From assembly GCF_009829925.1 (NCBI RefSeq), contig NZ_SNVJ01000010.1:1-64000 (forward strand): a stretch of DNA of 64,000 bases, given 5' to 3'. The notes below the pieces were generated by a model that saw only the letters and a program-made list of their open reading frames with translations, was not told the origin of the DNA and made no database searches. The position numbers and the translations under genes are program-made. Below, piece after piece: positions 1 through 7,989 of this stretch (within the stretch, counting starts at the first letter, position 1; each line of letters opens with the position of its first letter). Source of the stretch: Teichococcus coralli. Its GTDB lineage: Bacteria > Pseudomonadota > Alphaproteobacteria > Acetobacterales > Acetobacteraceae.

Positions 1-28
1 TGTTCCGCTCAAACTTAGCTTTCGCCAT
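1..28 (-). CDS. tuf: Elongation factor Tu, 5' end only (partial)
   Basis: Read on the minus strand, the first 28 bases give ATG followed by codons for MAKAKFERN, the conserved N-terminus of EF-Tu; the gene continues beyond the window. An AGGGTGA ribosome-binding site lies eight bases upstream of the ATG. It sits downstream of tRNA-Tyr and tRNA-Gly on the same strand, the classical tRNA-tuf arrangement of many bacteria, so it is probably part of the same transcript. Confidence 0.85.
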
Positions 29-123
29 CTATCGGTCACCCTGTCGGTCCAGCGCCGATACCGGCGCACGATAACTGGTCTGGCCCATGGTTCCGCGCCC
101 GCTCCTGTTACCCCGGCAGGGCA

Positions 124-197
124 TGGAGCGGGTGACGGGAATCGAACCCGCACAACCAGCTTGGAAGGCTGGGGCTCTACCATTGAGCTACACCCGC
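124..197 (-). tRNA. tRNA-Gly (anticodon TCC)
   Basis: On the minus strand a seven-pair acceptor stem (GCGGGTG with CACCCGC) encloses D, anticodon and T arms. The anticodon loop CTTCCAA carries TCC, and the T loop contains GGTTCGATTCC. The 3' CCA is encoded (positions 124-126). It lies between tRNA-Tyr and tuf. Confidence 0.95.
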
Positions 198-293
198 ACT
201 GCACGGCATCCGAAACGTACGCCGCGCCGTGGCGCCTTACAACCGGGACTTAGCCCCGGCTGCATCGCGACGCCGGTCGCGAGCAGGCCGGTA

Positions 294-376
294 TGGAGGG
301 GGTTGGATTCGAACCAACGTAGGCGTGCGCCAACGGATTTACAGTCCGTCCCCTTTAGCCACTCGGGCACCCCTCC
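294..376 (-). tRNA. tRNA-Tyr (anticodon GTA)
   Basis: The minus strand folds into a type II tRNA with a long variable arm. The acceptor stem is GGAGGGG with CCCCTCC, the anticodon loop CTGTAAA gives GTA, and the T loop has GGTTCGAATCC. The discriminator is A and no CCA is encoded after it, unlike the neighbouring tRNA-Gly. Confidence 0.95.
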
Positions 377-406
377 GCGCTTTCCCCGGCCATCGGGAGC
401 GCCGCG

Positions 407-435
407 CTCTATCCCGTTTTCGTGGGGGCTGTCAA
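407..435 (-). promoter_or_regulatory. Probable sigma-70 promoter of the tRNA-Tyr/tRNA-Gly/tuf transcript
   Basis: A perfect TTGACA -35 box (435-430, minus strand) is followed after 17 bases by ATAGAG (412-407) as a weak -10 box. Transcription would begin near 400, about 24 bases ahead of the tRNA-Tyr 5' end. Identified by eye only. Confidence 0.6.
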
Positions 436-512
436 CGCACCCTGAACGAACCGCGCGAAGAATCCGGCGTTCAACCGCTTGCGCCCGCGCCGCCGATCCG
501 CAGGATGCCGCC

Positions 513-1412
513 ATGTCACGCCCACCTCGCCGGCCCGCCGGCCCGCGCCCCCCGTCCCGCAGCCGCGCCGAAGGCCCGGCCCTCGCCCCGCATGCCCGCA
601 TGCCCTCTCCGGCCGGCGGCGAGCGACCCTCGCCGCGCGGCCCTCGCCCTGATCCCGCCGCCGCCGAGCGCCCCGGCACCCGCGAGCGCCCCGAGGCGGG
701 CACGCACTGGCTCTATGGCCTGCATGCGGTGGCCGCCGCGCTGGGCAACCCGCGCCGCCGCCTGCGCCGGCTGCTGGTGACCACCGAGGCCGAGCAGGCG
801 CTGCTGGCCCGGCGCCCGAAGCCGTGGCCGGTGCAGGCCGAGCGGGCGGAGCGCAACCGCTTCCAGACCTTTCTGCCCGAGGATGCCGTGCACCAGGGCG
901 CCGCGCTGCTCTGCGAGCCGCTGCCACCCACGCCGCTGGAGGAGGCGCTGGCCCGCTCGCGCGGCCCGGTGCTGCTGCTGGACCAGGTGACCGACCCGCG
1001 CAACGTGGGCGCCATCCTGCGCTCCGCCGCCGCCTTTGGCGCCGCCGCGGTGGTGATGCAGGACCGCAACGCCCCGCCCGAGACAGCCGCGATGGCGCGG
1101 GCGGCCGCCGGCGCGTTGGAAGTTGTGCCGGTGGTGCGGGAGGTGAACCTGGCGCGCACCATCCAGATGCTGCAGCGCTCCGGCTACTGGGTGATGGGGC
1201 TGGCCGGCGAGGCCGCCGCCGAACTGGCCAAGGCCAAGCCGAAGAACCGGCCGGTCGCGCTGGTGCTCGGCGCCGAGGACAGCGGCCTGCGCCGCCTCCA
1301 GCGTGAGACATGCGACGAGCTTGTGCGGCTGCCGATTACCGGCGCCGTGGAAAGCCTCAACGTCTCGGTCGCGGCGGCGGTGGCGCTCTACGAGCTGGTC
1401 CGGGAGAAGTAA
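513..1412 (+). CDS. rlmB: 23S rRNA (guanosine-2'-O-)-methyltransferase RlmB, SpoU family
   Basis: The 299-residue protein is a SPOUT-fold RNA 2'-O-ribose methyltransferase, which in the RlmB branch modifies a guanosine of 23S rRNA using SAM. Residues about 64-135 form the substrate-binding domain (HWLYGLHAVAAAL). The catalytic knot shows motif 1 at 155-175 (LLDQVTDPRNVGAILRS), motif 2 at 249-259 (ALVLGAEDSGL) and motif 3 at 273-292 (LPITGAVESLNVSVAAA). The first 62 residues are Arg/Pro-rich and probably disordered. The open frame extends upstream across both tRNAs, so I chose the ATG at 513; Met30 (600) is another possibility. Divergent from the tRNA operon. Confidence 0.9.
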   Translation: MSRPPRRPAGPRPPSRSRAEGPALAPHARMPSPAGGERPSPRGPRPDPAAAERPGTRERPEAGTHWLYGLHAVAAALGNPRRRLRRLLVTTEAEQALLARRPKPWPVQAERAERNRFQTFLPEDAVHQGAALLCEPLPPTPLEEALARSRGPVLLLDQVTDPRNVGAILRSAAAFGAAAVVMQDRNAPPETAAMARAAAGALEVVPVVREVNLARTIQMLQRSGYWVMGLAGEAAAELAKAKPKNRPVALVLGAEDSGLRRLQRETCDELVRLPITGAVESLNVSVAAAVALYELVREK

Positions 1413-1501
1413 CATAACGGGGAGGACACCCGGCTTCAGGGGCCGTTAAGACCTGCGCGCCATCCTGGCCGCGCCGCCACCAAGGCGGATCCGATGCCAG
1501 G

Positions 1502-1762
1502 ATGGCCCAGCTTCAGGACTTCCTCCCCATGTCCAAACGGTCCACCCACTGGCACGACTTCTCCGAGCAGCAGCAGCTCGCCTTGTCGCAGGAGGCGCTG
1601 CGCCGCGCCGCCGAAACACTCGCCGGCCATGCCGAGCTGCTGGCGCGCGAAATGGAGGACGGTGCCCTGCTCGATCAGGGCGGCCCCGACGCCCTGCGCC
1701 TCTTCGCCGCGGTGGTGCGCGCCACCAGCGCCGACGCCTTCGGCCCCGTGCTCCGGGCCTGA
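1502..1762 (+). CDS. Hypothetical protein, 86 residues
   Basis: I do not recognise a family. The frame has the strong third-position GC bias of its neighbours and reads as a soluble, mostly helical acidic protein (FSEQQQLALSQEALRRAAE, then alanine/leucine-rich helices). An AAGGCGGA ribosome-binding site lies about 11 bases upstream of the ATG. The next small gene starts 12 bases after the stop, so the two are probably co-transcribed. Confidence 0.6.
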   Translation: MAQLQDFLPMSKRSTHWHDFSEQQQLALSQEALRRAAETLAGHAELLAREMEDGALLDQGGPDALRLFAAVVRATSADAFGPVLRA

Positions 1763-1774
1763 GGCGCCGCCGCC

Positions 1775-1963
1775 ATGCAAGAGGCCACCGAGATCCGCAT
1801 CCTCACGCCCGCGCAGGAGCGCCTGGCGCGCGCCATGGCGCGGCAGCACGCGCTTGATGTCCGCTTCCGGCCGCTGGAAGAGTTCCTACCCGGCGAGGGC
1901 ACGGGCTCCATCGTCGCCATTGCCCATGGCAGGGCCGCGGCGGCCTGGCTGCAAACCTTCTAG
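1775..1963 (+). CDS. Hypothetical protein, 62 residues
   Basis: Unrecognised small soluble protein following the 86-residue gene at 12 bases. Codon use is typical of the genome and continues across the whole frame, which ends at TAG. It has no signal peptide or membrane segment. The motif-like stretch RILTPAQERLARAMARQHALDVRF suggests one helix followed by a beta-alpha unit, but no function can be assigned. Confidence 0.55.
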   Translation: MQEATEIRILTPAQERLARAMARQHALDVRFRPLEEFLPGEGTGSIVAIAHGRAAAAWLQTF

Positions 1964-2067
1964 CCCAGCCGAACCGAACGGGAGAACAACACAGGCCCAC
2001 TCACATCTGCAGCTTGCATGCCGCGGGTTGGCGTCCTACCGAAAGCCTGACAACAGGAGTGTCGGCC

Positions 2068-2136
2068 ATGGACCCGATCACCGCCGCCAGAATGGCGCTG
2101 CCCCGCCACGCGCGCTCCACCTCCGGCCTGCGCTGA
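2068..2136 (+). CDS. Possible 22-residue leader peptide upstream of a membrane protein gene
   Basis: ATG at 2068 is preceded by an AGGAG ribosome-binding site with eight-base spacing, far better than the site of the following membrane gene. It encodes MDPITAARMALPRHARSTSG plus two residues and stops at TGA 2134-2136, only 15 bases before the ATG at 2152. The arrangement fits translational coupling or a leader peptide. The alternative is a chance frame. Confidence 0.35.
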   Translation: MDPITAARMALPRHARSTSGLR

Positions 2137-2151
2137 GCGCGGTCGCCTCCG

Positions 2152-2781
2152 ATGGCAGGGATCCGCTGGCTGCTGCGCACCGCTTTCTGCGGCGCGTCGC
2201 TCGGGCTGCTCCTCTTCCTGGTGGCGCGGGTCATGGCGGGAAACGGCGGCAGCACGCCCTTGCCGCTCGGCGCGGCGCTCGACGACCTCGCGCTTCCCTC
2301 CCTCGCCCAAGCCGCCGGCCTGGGCGCGGGGGCGCTGGTGATGGCACGGCTGCTCCTGCGCCCGGTGCCTTTCTGGGCCCGTCGCGCCCTGGCGGGAGGG
2401 CTGGCGGTGGGGGCTGTCGCCATCCCCGCCTTTCATCAGTCCAGCCTTTTCGTGCTGCACCAGGTCTTCCACCTGGTGCCGGAGCGCGGCTTCCTTTTCG
2501 CGCCGCTGGCCGGCAGCGGCCTGCCGGCGCTCTACGGGCTGATGCTGGCCGGCGCCCTGGGCGGCGGCGTGCTGGCACTGGTGCTGCGGGCGGTTCACGC
2601 CCTGCCGGACCTGCTGACCGGCTTTCTCTTCGGCGCCCTGGGCCTGAGCCTGCTGAGTTTCCTGCCCCGCGTGCCGGGCTTCGGGGATCCCTGGTGGCAA
2701 TGGCTCGTCATCAACGGCGGCTGGGGCTGGGGCACTGCCTTCCTGATGCGCCCCCTGGCCCTTCGCGGCGGCGGGAAGTGA
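2152..2781 (+). CDS. Hypothetical polytopic membrane protein
   Basis: The 209-residue protein has about six hydrophobic segments (roughly 8-29, 49-66, 74-96, 118-145, 150-168, 180-197), linked by short loops, with a basic N-terminus. Several His and Trp residues near the third and last loops (FHQSSLFVLHQVFH; DPWWQWLVINGGWGWG) could line a path, but I recognise no transporter family. Divalent-metal transporters of the CbtA type have comparable length, yet their motifs are not clear here. A fold-back repeat begins ten bases after the stop and probably ends the transcript. Confidence 0.7.
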   Translation: MAGIRWLLRTAFCGASLGLLLFLVARVMAGNGGSTPLPLGAALDDLALPSLAQAAGLGAGALVMARLLLRPVPFWARRALAGGLAVGAVAIPAFHQSSLFVLHQVFHLVPERGFLFAPLAGSGLPALYGLMLAGALGGGVLALVLRAVHALPDLLTGFLFGALGLSLLSFLPRVPGFGDPWWQWLVINGGWGWGTAFLMRPLALRGGGK

Positions 2782-2790
2782 AAAAGCCCC

Positions 2791-2911
2791 GGGGGAATGA
2801 GTTCCCCCAGACCTCCAGCCTTTTTCTTCGAGTTGCCGCCCGTGCAGCTGGCCGGCGCGGGGCCGGACCGACAGAAAAAGAAGGGGAGTGGAGAGGGAAT
2901 TCATTCATCCC
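2791..2911. repeat. Fold-back intergenic element, copy 1 (complete pair, right half degenerate)
   Basis: Left hairpin GGGGGAA-TGAG-TTCCCCC at 2791-2808 is followed by CTTTTTCTTC (2818-2829). The inverted arm GAAAAAGAAGGGG (about 2872-2886) leads to a degenerate right hairpin around GGGAATTCATTCATCCC (2895-2911). It follows the stop of the membrane protein by ten bases and is likely its terminator. The same design recurs elsewhere in this window. Confidence 0.7.
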
Positions 2912-2942
2912 GCCCTTCGCGCCAGGGATTGAGTGCCGCCGG

Positions 2943-3854
2943 ATGCGGACGCATCTCTTCCCCATGCCCGATTCCCTGCGCGTCCGCCCTGACCCGACCG
3001 ATCCCCGCCTGACCCGCCGCCTGCGCGGGCTGGATCAGCATGGCGCGCAGGTCGAGGTCAGCGTCACCGTCGAGCGGCCGCTGACGCTTTACCTGAACGG
3101 CCAGGAGATCGTCACCATGATGACGATCGGCGACCGGCCGGAGGATCTGGCGCTGGGCTATCTTCTCAACCAGAACATGCTGCGCCCGGACGACACCGTC
3201 TCGGCCATCGACCACGACGAGGATCTCGGCGTCGTCGTGGTGCGCACGGAACGGCCGACCGATCACGAGGCCAGGCTGAAGAAGAAGACGCTCACTTCCG
3301 GCTGCGCCCAGGGCACCGCCTTTGGCGACCTGATGGAGAATTTCTCCCGCTCCCGCCTGCCGGCGGAGGCGGAGCTGCGGACGTCCTGGCTCTATGGCCT
3401 GCTGCGCGCCATCAACACCCTGCCGACGCTCTACCTGGAGGCCGGCGCCATCCATGGCTGCGCCCTCTGCCGGGAGGATGCGCCCATCGTCTACATGGAG
3501 GATGTCGGCCGCCACAACGCGGTGGACAAGATCGCCGGCTGGATGTTCCGCAACGGCGAGCCGGGCGCCGACAAGATCTTCTACACCACGGGCCGGCTCA
3601 CCTCGGAAATGGTGATCAAGACGGTACGCATGGGCATTCCCATCCTGCTCTCGCGCTCCGGCTTCACCGCCTGGGGGGTGGAGCTGGCGCGCGAGGTGGG
3701 GCTGACGCTGGTCGGCCGCTGCAAGGGCAGCCGCTTCATCGCCCTGGCCGGCGAGCACCGCATCGTCTTCGACGCCGACCCGAAGCGGGACGGCGAGGAA
3801 AGCCCCCGCCACTGGCGCAAGAACAGCCGGGAGGCCGAGAACCATGATGCCTGA
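2943..3854 (+). CDS. fdhD: Formate dehydrogenase accessory sulfurtransferase FdhD
   Basis: FdhD carries sulfur from a cysteine desulfurase to the molybdenum/tungsten bis-MGD cofactor, making formate dehydrogenase active. The protein is about 303 residues. It contains the family blocks [60 protein letters not shown] and [15 protein letters not shown]. The usual CxxC is altered: the loop reads [11 protein letters not shown] with one Cys, whereas a second pair (GCALC) occurs later. ATG 2943 has a weak GAG site; ATG 2964 (MPDSLRVRP) is equally possible. It overlaps mobA by 11 bases, so both serve molybdoenzyme maturation. Confidence 0.9.
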   Translation: MRTHLFPMPDSLRVRPDPTDPRLTRRLRGLDQHGAQVEVSVTVERPLTLYLNGQEIVTMMTIGDRPEDLALGYLLNQNMLRPDDTVSAIDHDEDLGVVVVRTERPTDHEARLKKKTLTSGCAQGTAFGDLMENFSRSRLPAEAELRTSWLYGLLRAINTLPTLYLEAGAIHGCALCREDAPIVYMEDVGRHNAVDKIAGWMFRNGEPGADKIFYTTGRLTSEMVIKTVRMGIPILLSRSGFTAWGVELAREVGLTLVGRCKGSRFIALAGEHRIVFDADPKRDGEESPRHWRKNSREAENHDA

Positions 3855-4509
3855 CACCCTTGGCGTCGTCCTCGCCGGCGGCCTTGCCCGCCGCATGGGC
3901 GGCGGCGACAAGCCGCTGCGCCCGCTCGGCGGCCGGCCATTGCTGGGGCATGTGCTCGAACGGCTGCGCCCCCAGGTCGCCGCCCTGGTGCTGAACGCCA
4001 ACGGCGATCCGGCGCGGTTCGCCGGCTGGAGCCTGCCCGTGGTGGCGGACGGCCTGCCGGATCACCCCGGGCCGCTCGCCGGCATCCTGGCCGCGCTGGA
4101 CTGGGTGGCCGAACAGCGTCCGGAGCTTGCCTGGGTGGCCTCGGTGCCCGGCGACTCGCCCTTCATCCCCGCTGACCTGGTGGCGCGGCTGCACACCGCC
4201 CGCGCGGCGGCGGCGGTTCCGCTGGCCTGTGCCCGCTCGGGGGGCTGGGCGCATCCGCCGGTCGGCCTCTGGCCGGTGGCGCTGCGCGGCGAGCTTCGCG
4301 CCGCCCTGGAGGGCGGCGAGCGCAAGATCGACCGCTGGACCGCCCGGCTCGGCTGCGCCGAGGCGGAATGGCCGGCCTCGCCGATTGACCCCTTCTACAA
4401 CGCCAACACGCCCGAGGACCTTGCCGTCGCCGAAGCCCTCTTGCAGCAGGGGGCGGCGCCGCCCATAGCTTCAGGCAAGCCATTCCGGGGAACGGAGCAC
4501 CCGCCATGA
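3844..4509 (+). CDS. mobA: Molybdenum cofactor guanylyltransferase MobA
   Basis: MobA transfers GMP from GTP to molybdopterin, giving the guanine dinucleotide cofactor that formate dehydrogenase requires. The 221-residue protein opens with the nucleotide-binding loop [18 protein letters not shown] (about 8-25) and continues with [20 protein letters not shown] and the metal-site block [18 protein letters not shown] near the C-terminus is also typical. It starts inside fdhD (11-base overlap) and its stop overlaps the next small gene by ATGA. This is a tight three-gene unit. Confidence 0.92.
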   Translation: MMPDTLGVVLAGGLARRMGGGDKPLRPLGGRPLLGHVLERLRPQVAALVLNANGDPARFAGWSLPVVADGLPDHPGPLAGILAALDWVAEQRPELAWVASVPGDSPFIPADLVARLHTARAAAAVPLACARSGGWAHPPVGLWPVALRGELRAALEGGERKIDRWTARLGCAEAEWPASPIDPFYNANTPEDLAVAEALLQQGAAPPIASGKPFRGTEHPP

Positions 4510-4652
4510 AAGCCTTCATCACCGGCCTCGCCGCCGCCGCCGCGATCGCCGTCGTTGCCGCCCTGGTGCTGGAAGGCGAGGTGCAGCGCAGCGCCGCGGA
4601 AGCCTTCCACACCTCCGGCGTGCGGCTCTCGCCCACGACGCAGCCGGAGTAG
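4506..4652 (+). CDS. Small single-pass membrane protein, 48 residues
   Basis: Starts by an ATGA overlap with mobA and has a GGAACGGAG site upstream, which argues for a real coupled gene. Residues 4-22 ([19 protein letters not shown]) form one membrane helix or an uncleaved signal anchor. The remaining 26 residues are polar and would lie outside the membrane. I know no family. The position suggests an accessory role in the molybdenum/tungsten module, but that is inference. Confidence 0.65.
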   Translation: MKAFITGLAAAAAIAVVAALVLEGEVQRSAAEAFHTSGVRLSPTTQPE

Positions 4653-4682
4653 CGGCGCCCGCGCCAGGGGCTGAGGGGCTCA

Positions 4683-4698
4683 GGGGAAGGAAGTCCCC
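4683..4698. terminator. Hairpin between convergent genes (solo relative of the fold-back element)
   Basis: GGGGA-AGGAAG-TCCCC forms a short hairpin between the convergent 48-residue gene and the TupA-like gene. It has the GGGGA/TCCCC core of the repeat family in reduced form. No long T tract follows, so termination ability is uncertain. Confidence 0.4.
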
Positions 4699-4708
4699 TC
4701 CTGGAGCT

Positions 4709-5545
4709 TCAGCCTTCAGGTTCGTCGGCGTTTGGAAAGAAAAGCTGCTGCCCGTCGATCTTGTAGCCGGCGATGGCCTGCTGGCCGGGCTCCGAGATCA
4801 GCCAGTCGATGAAGTCCCGGCCTTCCTCGGCTTTCACCTGCGGATGCCGGGCCGGATTCACCAGCATCACGCCGTACTGGTTGAACAGCCGCTTGTCCCC
4901 CTCCGTCAGCACGGCGAGGTCCCGCCGGTTGCGGAAGCTGATCCAGGTGCCGCGGTCGGAGAGCAGGTAGGCATCGGCGGCGGCGGCGGTGTTCAGCGCC
5001 AGGCCCATGCCCTGGCCGATCTCGCGATACCAGTCTCCGCGCCCTTGCGCCGGGTCGATGCCCGCCATCTTCCACAGCCGCAGTTCCGCCGCATGGGTGC
5101 CCGAGCGGTCGCCGCGGCTGATGAAGGGTGTCTTCCTCTCCGCGATGCGCCGCAGCGCCCGCACGATATCGGAGCCGGCCGCCTTCACGCCGGCCGGGTC
5201 GTCCTTCGGGCCGACCAGCACGAAGTCGTTGTACATCACCGGGTGGCGGCTGGTCGCGAAGCCCTCGTCAAGGAACTTCCGCTCCGCCACGCGGTCATGC
5301 ACGAAGACGACGTCGGCATCGCCCCGTCGCCCGACATCGAGCGCCTGCCCCGTGCCCAGCGCCACCACGCGCACATGAATGCCCGTCGCCCTGGTGAAGA
5401 TCGGCAGGATATGCCCGAACAGCCCGGACTGCTCGGTGGAGGTGGTGGAAGCGACGGTGATGCTGGGTTCCTGCGCCGGCGCCGGCAGCGCCACCAGCAG
5501 GCCGAGCAACAAGGGAACAACCGCAAGGAAAGGACGTCGGCGCAT
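4709..5545 (-). CDS. Periplasmic tungstate-binding protein, TupA-like
   Basis: This is a type II periplasmic solute-binding protein of 278 residues with a cleavable signal peptide (MRRRPFLAVVPLLLGLLVAL, Ala-x-Ala near 24). The mature start ITVASTTSTEQSGLFGHILP matches the TupA pattern in which Thr/Ser residues bind the tetrahedral oxyanion. RGDRSGTHAAELRLW and GRGDWYREIGQGMG follow as in the family. ATG 5545 begins at the signal peptide; the frame extends further upstream without support. No TupB permease or TupC ATPase gene is adjacent. The divergent neighbour is a regulator carrying its own binding-protein domain. Confidence 0.8.
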   Translation of the reverse strand: MRRRPFLAVVPLLLGLLVALPAPAQEPSITVASTTSTEQSGLFGHILPIFTRATGIHVRVVALGTGQALDVGRRGDADVVFVHDRVAERKFLDEGFATSRHPVMYNDFVLVGPKDDPAGVKAAGSDIVRALRRIAERKTPFISRGDRSGTHAAELRLWKMAGIDPAQGRGDWYREIGQGMGLALNTAAAADAYLLSDRGTWISFRNRRDLAVLTEGDKRLFNQYGVMLVNPARHPQVKAEEGRDFIDWLISEPGQQAIAGYKIDGQQLFFPNADEPEG

Positions 5546-5658
5546 GGCTCTGGTTCCGGGCTGGCATTGGTGCTTGGAGCAAGATGGCACGGCAAACGCC
5601 GCACCCAACCCCACTGCCCGGACTCCATAATGCACCACCTGCCGGATTCTGCCTCCGC

Positions 5659-6534
5659 ATGCCAGATTTCCTGACGCTCAAGGAAGCGGCGCTTCTGCTC
5701 CGCCTCTCGGAACGCGCCCTTTATGATCTTGCCCGCCAGCGCCGCCTTCCGGCGGTGTTCCTGGCCGGCAAGTGGGTCTTTCCCCGCGCGCTGCTGCTGC
5801 GCTGGATGGCACGCGAGGCGGGTCCGCAGGCCACGCGGCTCGATCCGCCGCCGATCCTCGCGGGCAGCCATGATCCATTGCTCGACTGGGCCGTGCGGCA
5901 GTCCGGTTGCGGCCTGGCGATCGCCGGCGGCGGCAGCCTGTCAGGGCTGGAGGCGCTGGCGGAAGGCCGCGCCCTCGCCGCCGCCGTCCACCTGCCCGAC
6001 CCCGACGGCGGCGCCTTCAACGAGGCCAGCGTGCGCGACCTGCTGCCCGATGCGCAGGCCGTCGGCCTGGTCTGGGCCTGGCGCGAGCAGGGGCTGATCC
6101 TCCCCGCCGGCAACCCGCGCGGCCTCACCGGCATCGCCGACCTGACCCGGCCCGAGATCCGCGTCATCGGCCGGCAGTCCCGCGCGGGCAGCCACCTGCT
6201 GCTGATGCACCTGCTGGCCGAGGCGGGCATCCGCCTGGAGACCATCCGCTTCGTGGCGCCGCCCGCCTTGGCGGAGGACGAGGTGGCCGCCGCCGTCGCC
6301 GAGGGCCGGGCCGAGGCCGGCTTCGGCATTCGCGCCGAGGCGATGGCGCGGGGCCTCTCCTTCCTGCCGCTGGTGCGCGAGCGCTTCGACCTGGTGGCCC
6401 GCGCGCAGGACTGGTTCAGCCCCCAGCTTCAGGCGCTGCTCACCTTTGCCCGAAGCGGCGGCTTCGCCGGCAGGGCCGAAAGGCTGACCGGGTACGACAT
6501 CGGCACCACCGGCAGCGTCGCGTTCCGCGCCTGA
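5659..6534 (+). CDS. One-component regulator: excisionase-type HTH fused to a binding-protein-like domain
   Basis: Residues 2-52 form an excisionase/MerR-like winged helix-turn-helix (LTLKEAALLLRLSERALYDL, ending KWVFPRALLLRWM). Residues about 77-285 resemble a periplasmic binding-protein fold kept in the cytoplasm (no signal peptide; GLAIAGGGSLSGLEALAEG, RQSRAGSHLLLMHLL, EDEVAAAVAEGRAEAGFGI). Such proteins are known as oxyanion sensors beside molybdate/tungstate genes. The divergent arrangement with the TupA-like gene (113 bases apart) suggests it regulates that gene and itself. The ligand is inferred from context only. ATG 5659 was chosen because the HTH begins directly there. Confidence 0.75.
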   Translation: MPDFLTLKEAALLLRLSERALYDLARQRRLPAVFLAGKWVFPRALLLRWMAREAGPQATRLDPPPILAGSHDPLLDWAVRQSGCGLAIAGGGSLSGLEALAEGRALAAAVHLPDPDGGAFNEASVRDLLPDAQAVGLVWAWREQGLILPAGNPRGLTGIADLTRPEIRVIGRQSRAGSHLLLMHLLAEAGIRLETIRFVAPPALAEDEVAAAVAEGRAEAGFGIRAEAMARGLSFLPLVRERFDLVARAQDWFSPQLQALLTFARSGGFAGRAERLTGYDIGTTGSVAFRA

Positions 6535-6567
6535 GCGCCGGCGACGCGCCGCCCTGGCCTTCCGCCG

Positions 6568-6813
6568 TCATGTCTCCAGGGCGGCACGGATCGCGGCGCG
6601 CTCGGCCGCGAGGTCGCCACGCGCCACCGGCTGGCCGGCGCGGCGGTACCAGTAGGCGGCATTGCCTGCATCGCCTTCCCATCGGTGCAGGTGCGCATGG
6701 ACCCAGTCGCAGGCCGCACTGCCCTCATGGGCCTGCACCACCTGATGCGCGGCCTCCCAGTCACCGCGCTCGGCCTGCGCCAGGGCCACCAGGGCTGTCT
6801 TCTTCGCGTCCAT
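6568..6813 (-). CDS. Conserved hypothetical protein, 81 residues
   Basis: Short soluble helical protein starting MDAKKTALVALAQAERGDWE. Paired helices and repeated Ala at fixed spacing (AHQVVQAHEGSAACDWVHAHLHRWEGDAGNAAYWYRRAG) look like a single TPR/SEL1-like helical hairpin set. Proteins of this length and style are frequent unknowns in alphaproteobacteria; I assign no function. The gene is convergent with the regulator gene and separate from the protease gene downstream of it in map order. Confidence 0.7.
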   Translation of the reverse strand: MDAKKTALVALAQAERGDWEAAHQVVQAHEGSAACDWVHAHLHRWEGDAGNAAYWYRRAGQPVARGDLAAERAAIRAALET

Positions 6814-6897
6814 CGAGGTTCTCCCTGACTGATGCCGGGTCCGGGGGCCGCCTGGCCCCTGGCGGGGGAGCCCGAAAGGGCGGCGCCCCCTCGGCCT

Positions 6898-7908
6898 TCA
6901 CCGTTCGCAGCGGATGAACACCGTTCCCCGGTTGGCGATCTCGCCCGCATCCGCCGCGCTCATCTCCTCGCCCCGGCTGGCTTCGGCCTGCGGCGCCAGC
7001 CCGGCGCGCTGCAGGAACGCCTGCGCCGCGTCGCCCTTCACCGCGAAGTTCACGTTCTGCGGGATGTCGCCGATGCGCTTCGCGATATTCTGCGCATGCA
7101 GCTTGCTGACCACCACGCCCACCACATGCCCGTGCAGGTCGAGCAGCGGCCCGCCGGAGTTCCCCGGCTGCACCTCGGCGCTGATCTGATAGTGGCTGGC
7201 ATTGTTGCCGAGCCCGGCCAGCCCGTTCACCTCGCCGCGCGTCAGCTTGGGGTCGGAGGAGAGCAGCCCCGGCAGCGGGAAGCCGTAGGCGATCACACCC
7301 TCCCCTCGCCGCACCTCCGGCGCGCGGCGGAAGGGCAGCACCTCGCCGGGGTTGCCCGGCACCGCCAGCAGGGCGAGATCAAGCGCGGCGTCCACCTTGG
7401 CGGGCGGCACGGCCGGCAGCATCCGCCCGTCGGCGGTGCGGACGAAGATGCGGTCGCAGCCGCCGACGACGTGCTGGTTGGTCAACACCCGGTCCGTCCC
7501 CACCACGAAGCCCGTGCCGGAGGAGATTCGCGCGCGGGGATTCGGCGTGCCGGGCGCCGGCTGGCTGGGTGCCGCACGCAGGTCGGAGGCCTCCACCACC
7601 ACGCGCGGCTGGGCGCAGATGTCACGGTCGCGCAGCACGGCCTCGCGCCGGTCGGCCATCACCATGCGGATGTCGAAGCGGCAGCCCGCCTGGGCGCGGG
7701 TGCGCAGGGTGAAGGCTTTTCCGGTCGGCATCGGGCGGGGCAGCGTGTTCTGCCCCCAGTTGGCGCGCCCGTCGCGCACGGCATGGAGGGCAACGGCGTC
7801 CTGGCCGGTGCGGTTGACGACCTGGATCTCGTGCTCCCCTGCCGGCGCCTGGGCAAAGGCGGCGGCCGGGGTGGCGAGAAGGGCGAGCAGCAGGGCGGCG
7901 CGGTGCAT
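6898..7908 (-). CDS. Secreted trypsin-like serine protease
   Basis: The 336-residue protein has a signal peptide (MHRAALLLALLATPAAAFAQ, cleavage after Ala19 or Gln20), a beta-rich N-terminal domain (about 25-110) and a chymotrypsin-fold protease domain. The catalytic triad is visible: His146 (TNQHVV), Asp177 (DLALL) and Ser251 (QPGNSGGPLL). No PDZ domain follows, unlike DegP. It is probably periplasmic or exported. It is divergent from copA, with 81 bases between the starts, so its promoter overlaps the copper promoter region. No Shine-Dalgarno site is obvious. Confidence 0.85.
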   Translation of the reverse strand: MHRAALLLALLATPAAAFAQAPAGEHEIQVVNRTGQDAVALHAVRDGRANWGQNTLPRPMPTGKAFTLRTRAQAGCRFDIRMVMADRREAVLRDRDICAQPRVVVEASDLRAAPSQPAPGTPNPRARISSGTGFVVGTDRVLTNQHVVGGCDRIFVRTADGRMLPAVPPAKVDAALDLALLAVPGNPGEVLPFRRAPEVRRGEGVIAYGFPLPGLLSSDPKLTRGEVNGLAGLGNNASHYQISAEVQPGNSGGPLLDLHGHVVGVVVSKLHAQNIAKRIGDIPQNVNFAVKGDAAQAFLQRAGLAPQAEASRGEEMSAADAGEIANRGTVFIRCER

Positions 7909-7952
7909 GGAGGAGATGTTCCGCGCCACGCGAGAAGCGTCAATCCACCCAC

Positions 7953-7983
7953 TTGACCTTCCCATTGTGGGAATCCCCATCTT
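7953..7983 (+). promoter_or_regulatory. CueR-type promoter/operator of copA
   Basis: TTGACC (-35, 7953-7958) and CATCTT (-10, 7978-7983) are separated by 19 bases, the overlong spacer typical of MerR-family promoters. Within it lies the dyad ACCTTCC-CATTGTG-GGAATCC, almost the known CueR box. The expected transcription start is at about 7989-7990, the A of the copA ATG, which predicts a leaderless or nearly leaderless message. Confidence 0.85.
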
Positions 7984-7989
7984 CGGCCC

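Noticed and set aside
87..512. Upstream extension of the rlmB frame (441 residues in total)
   Set aside because: It crosses both tRNA genes and their promoter on the opposite strand; coding character begins only after 513.
2152..2781. Membrane protein as a CbtA-type cobalt transporter
   Set aside because: Length is similar but the His-rich signature and a CbtB partner are not clear.
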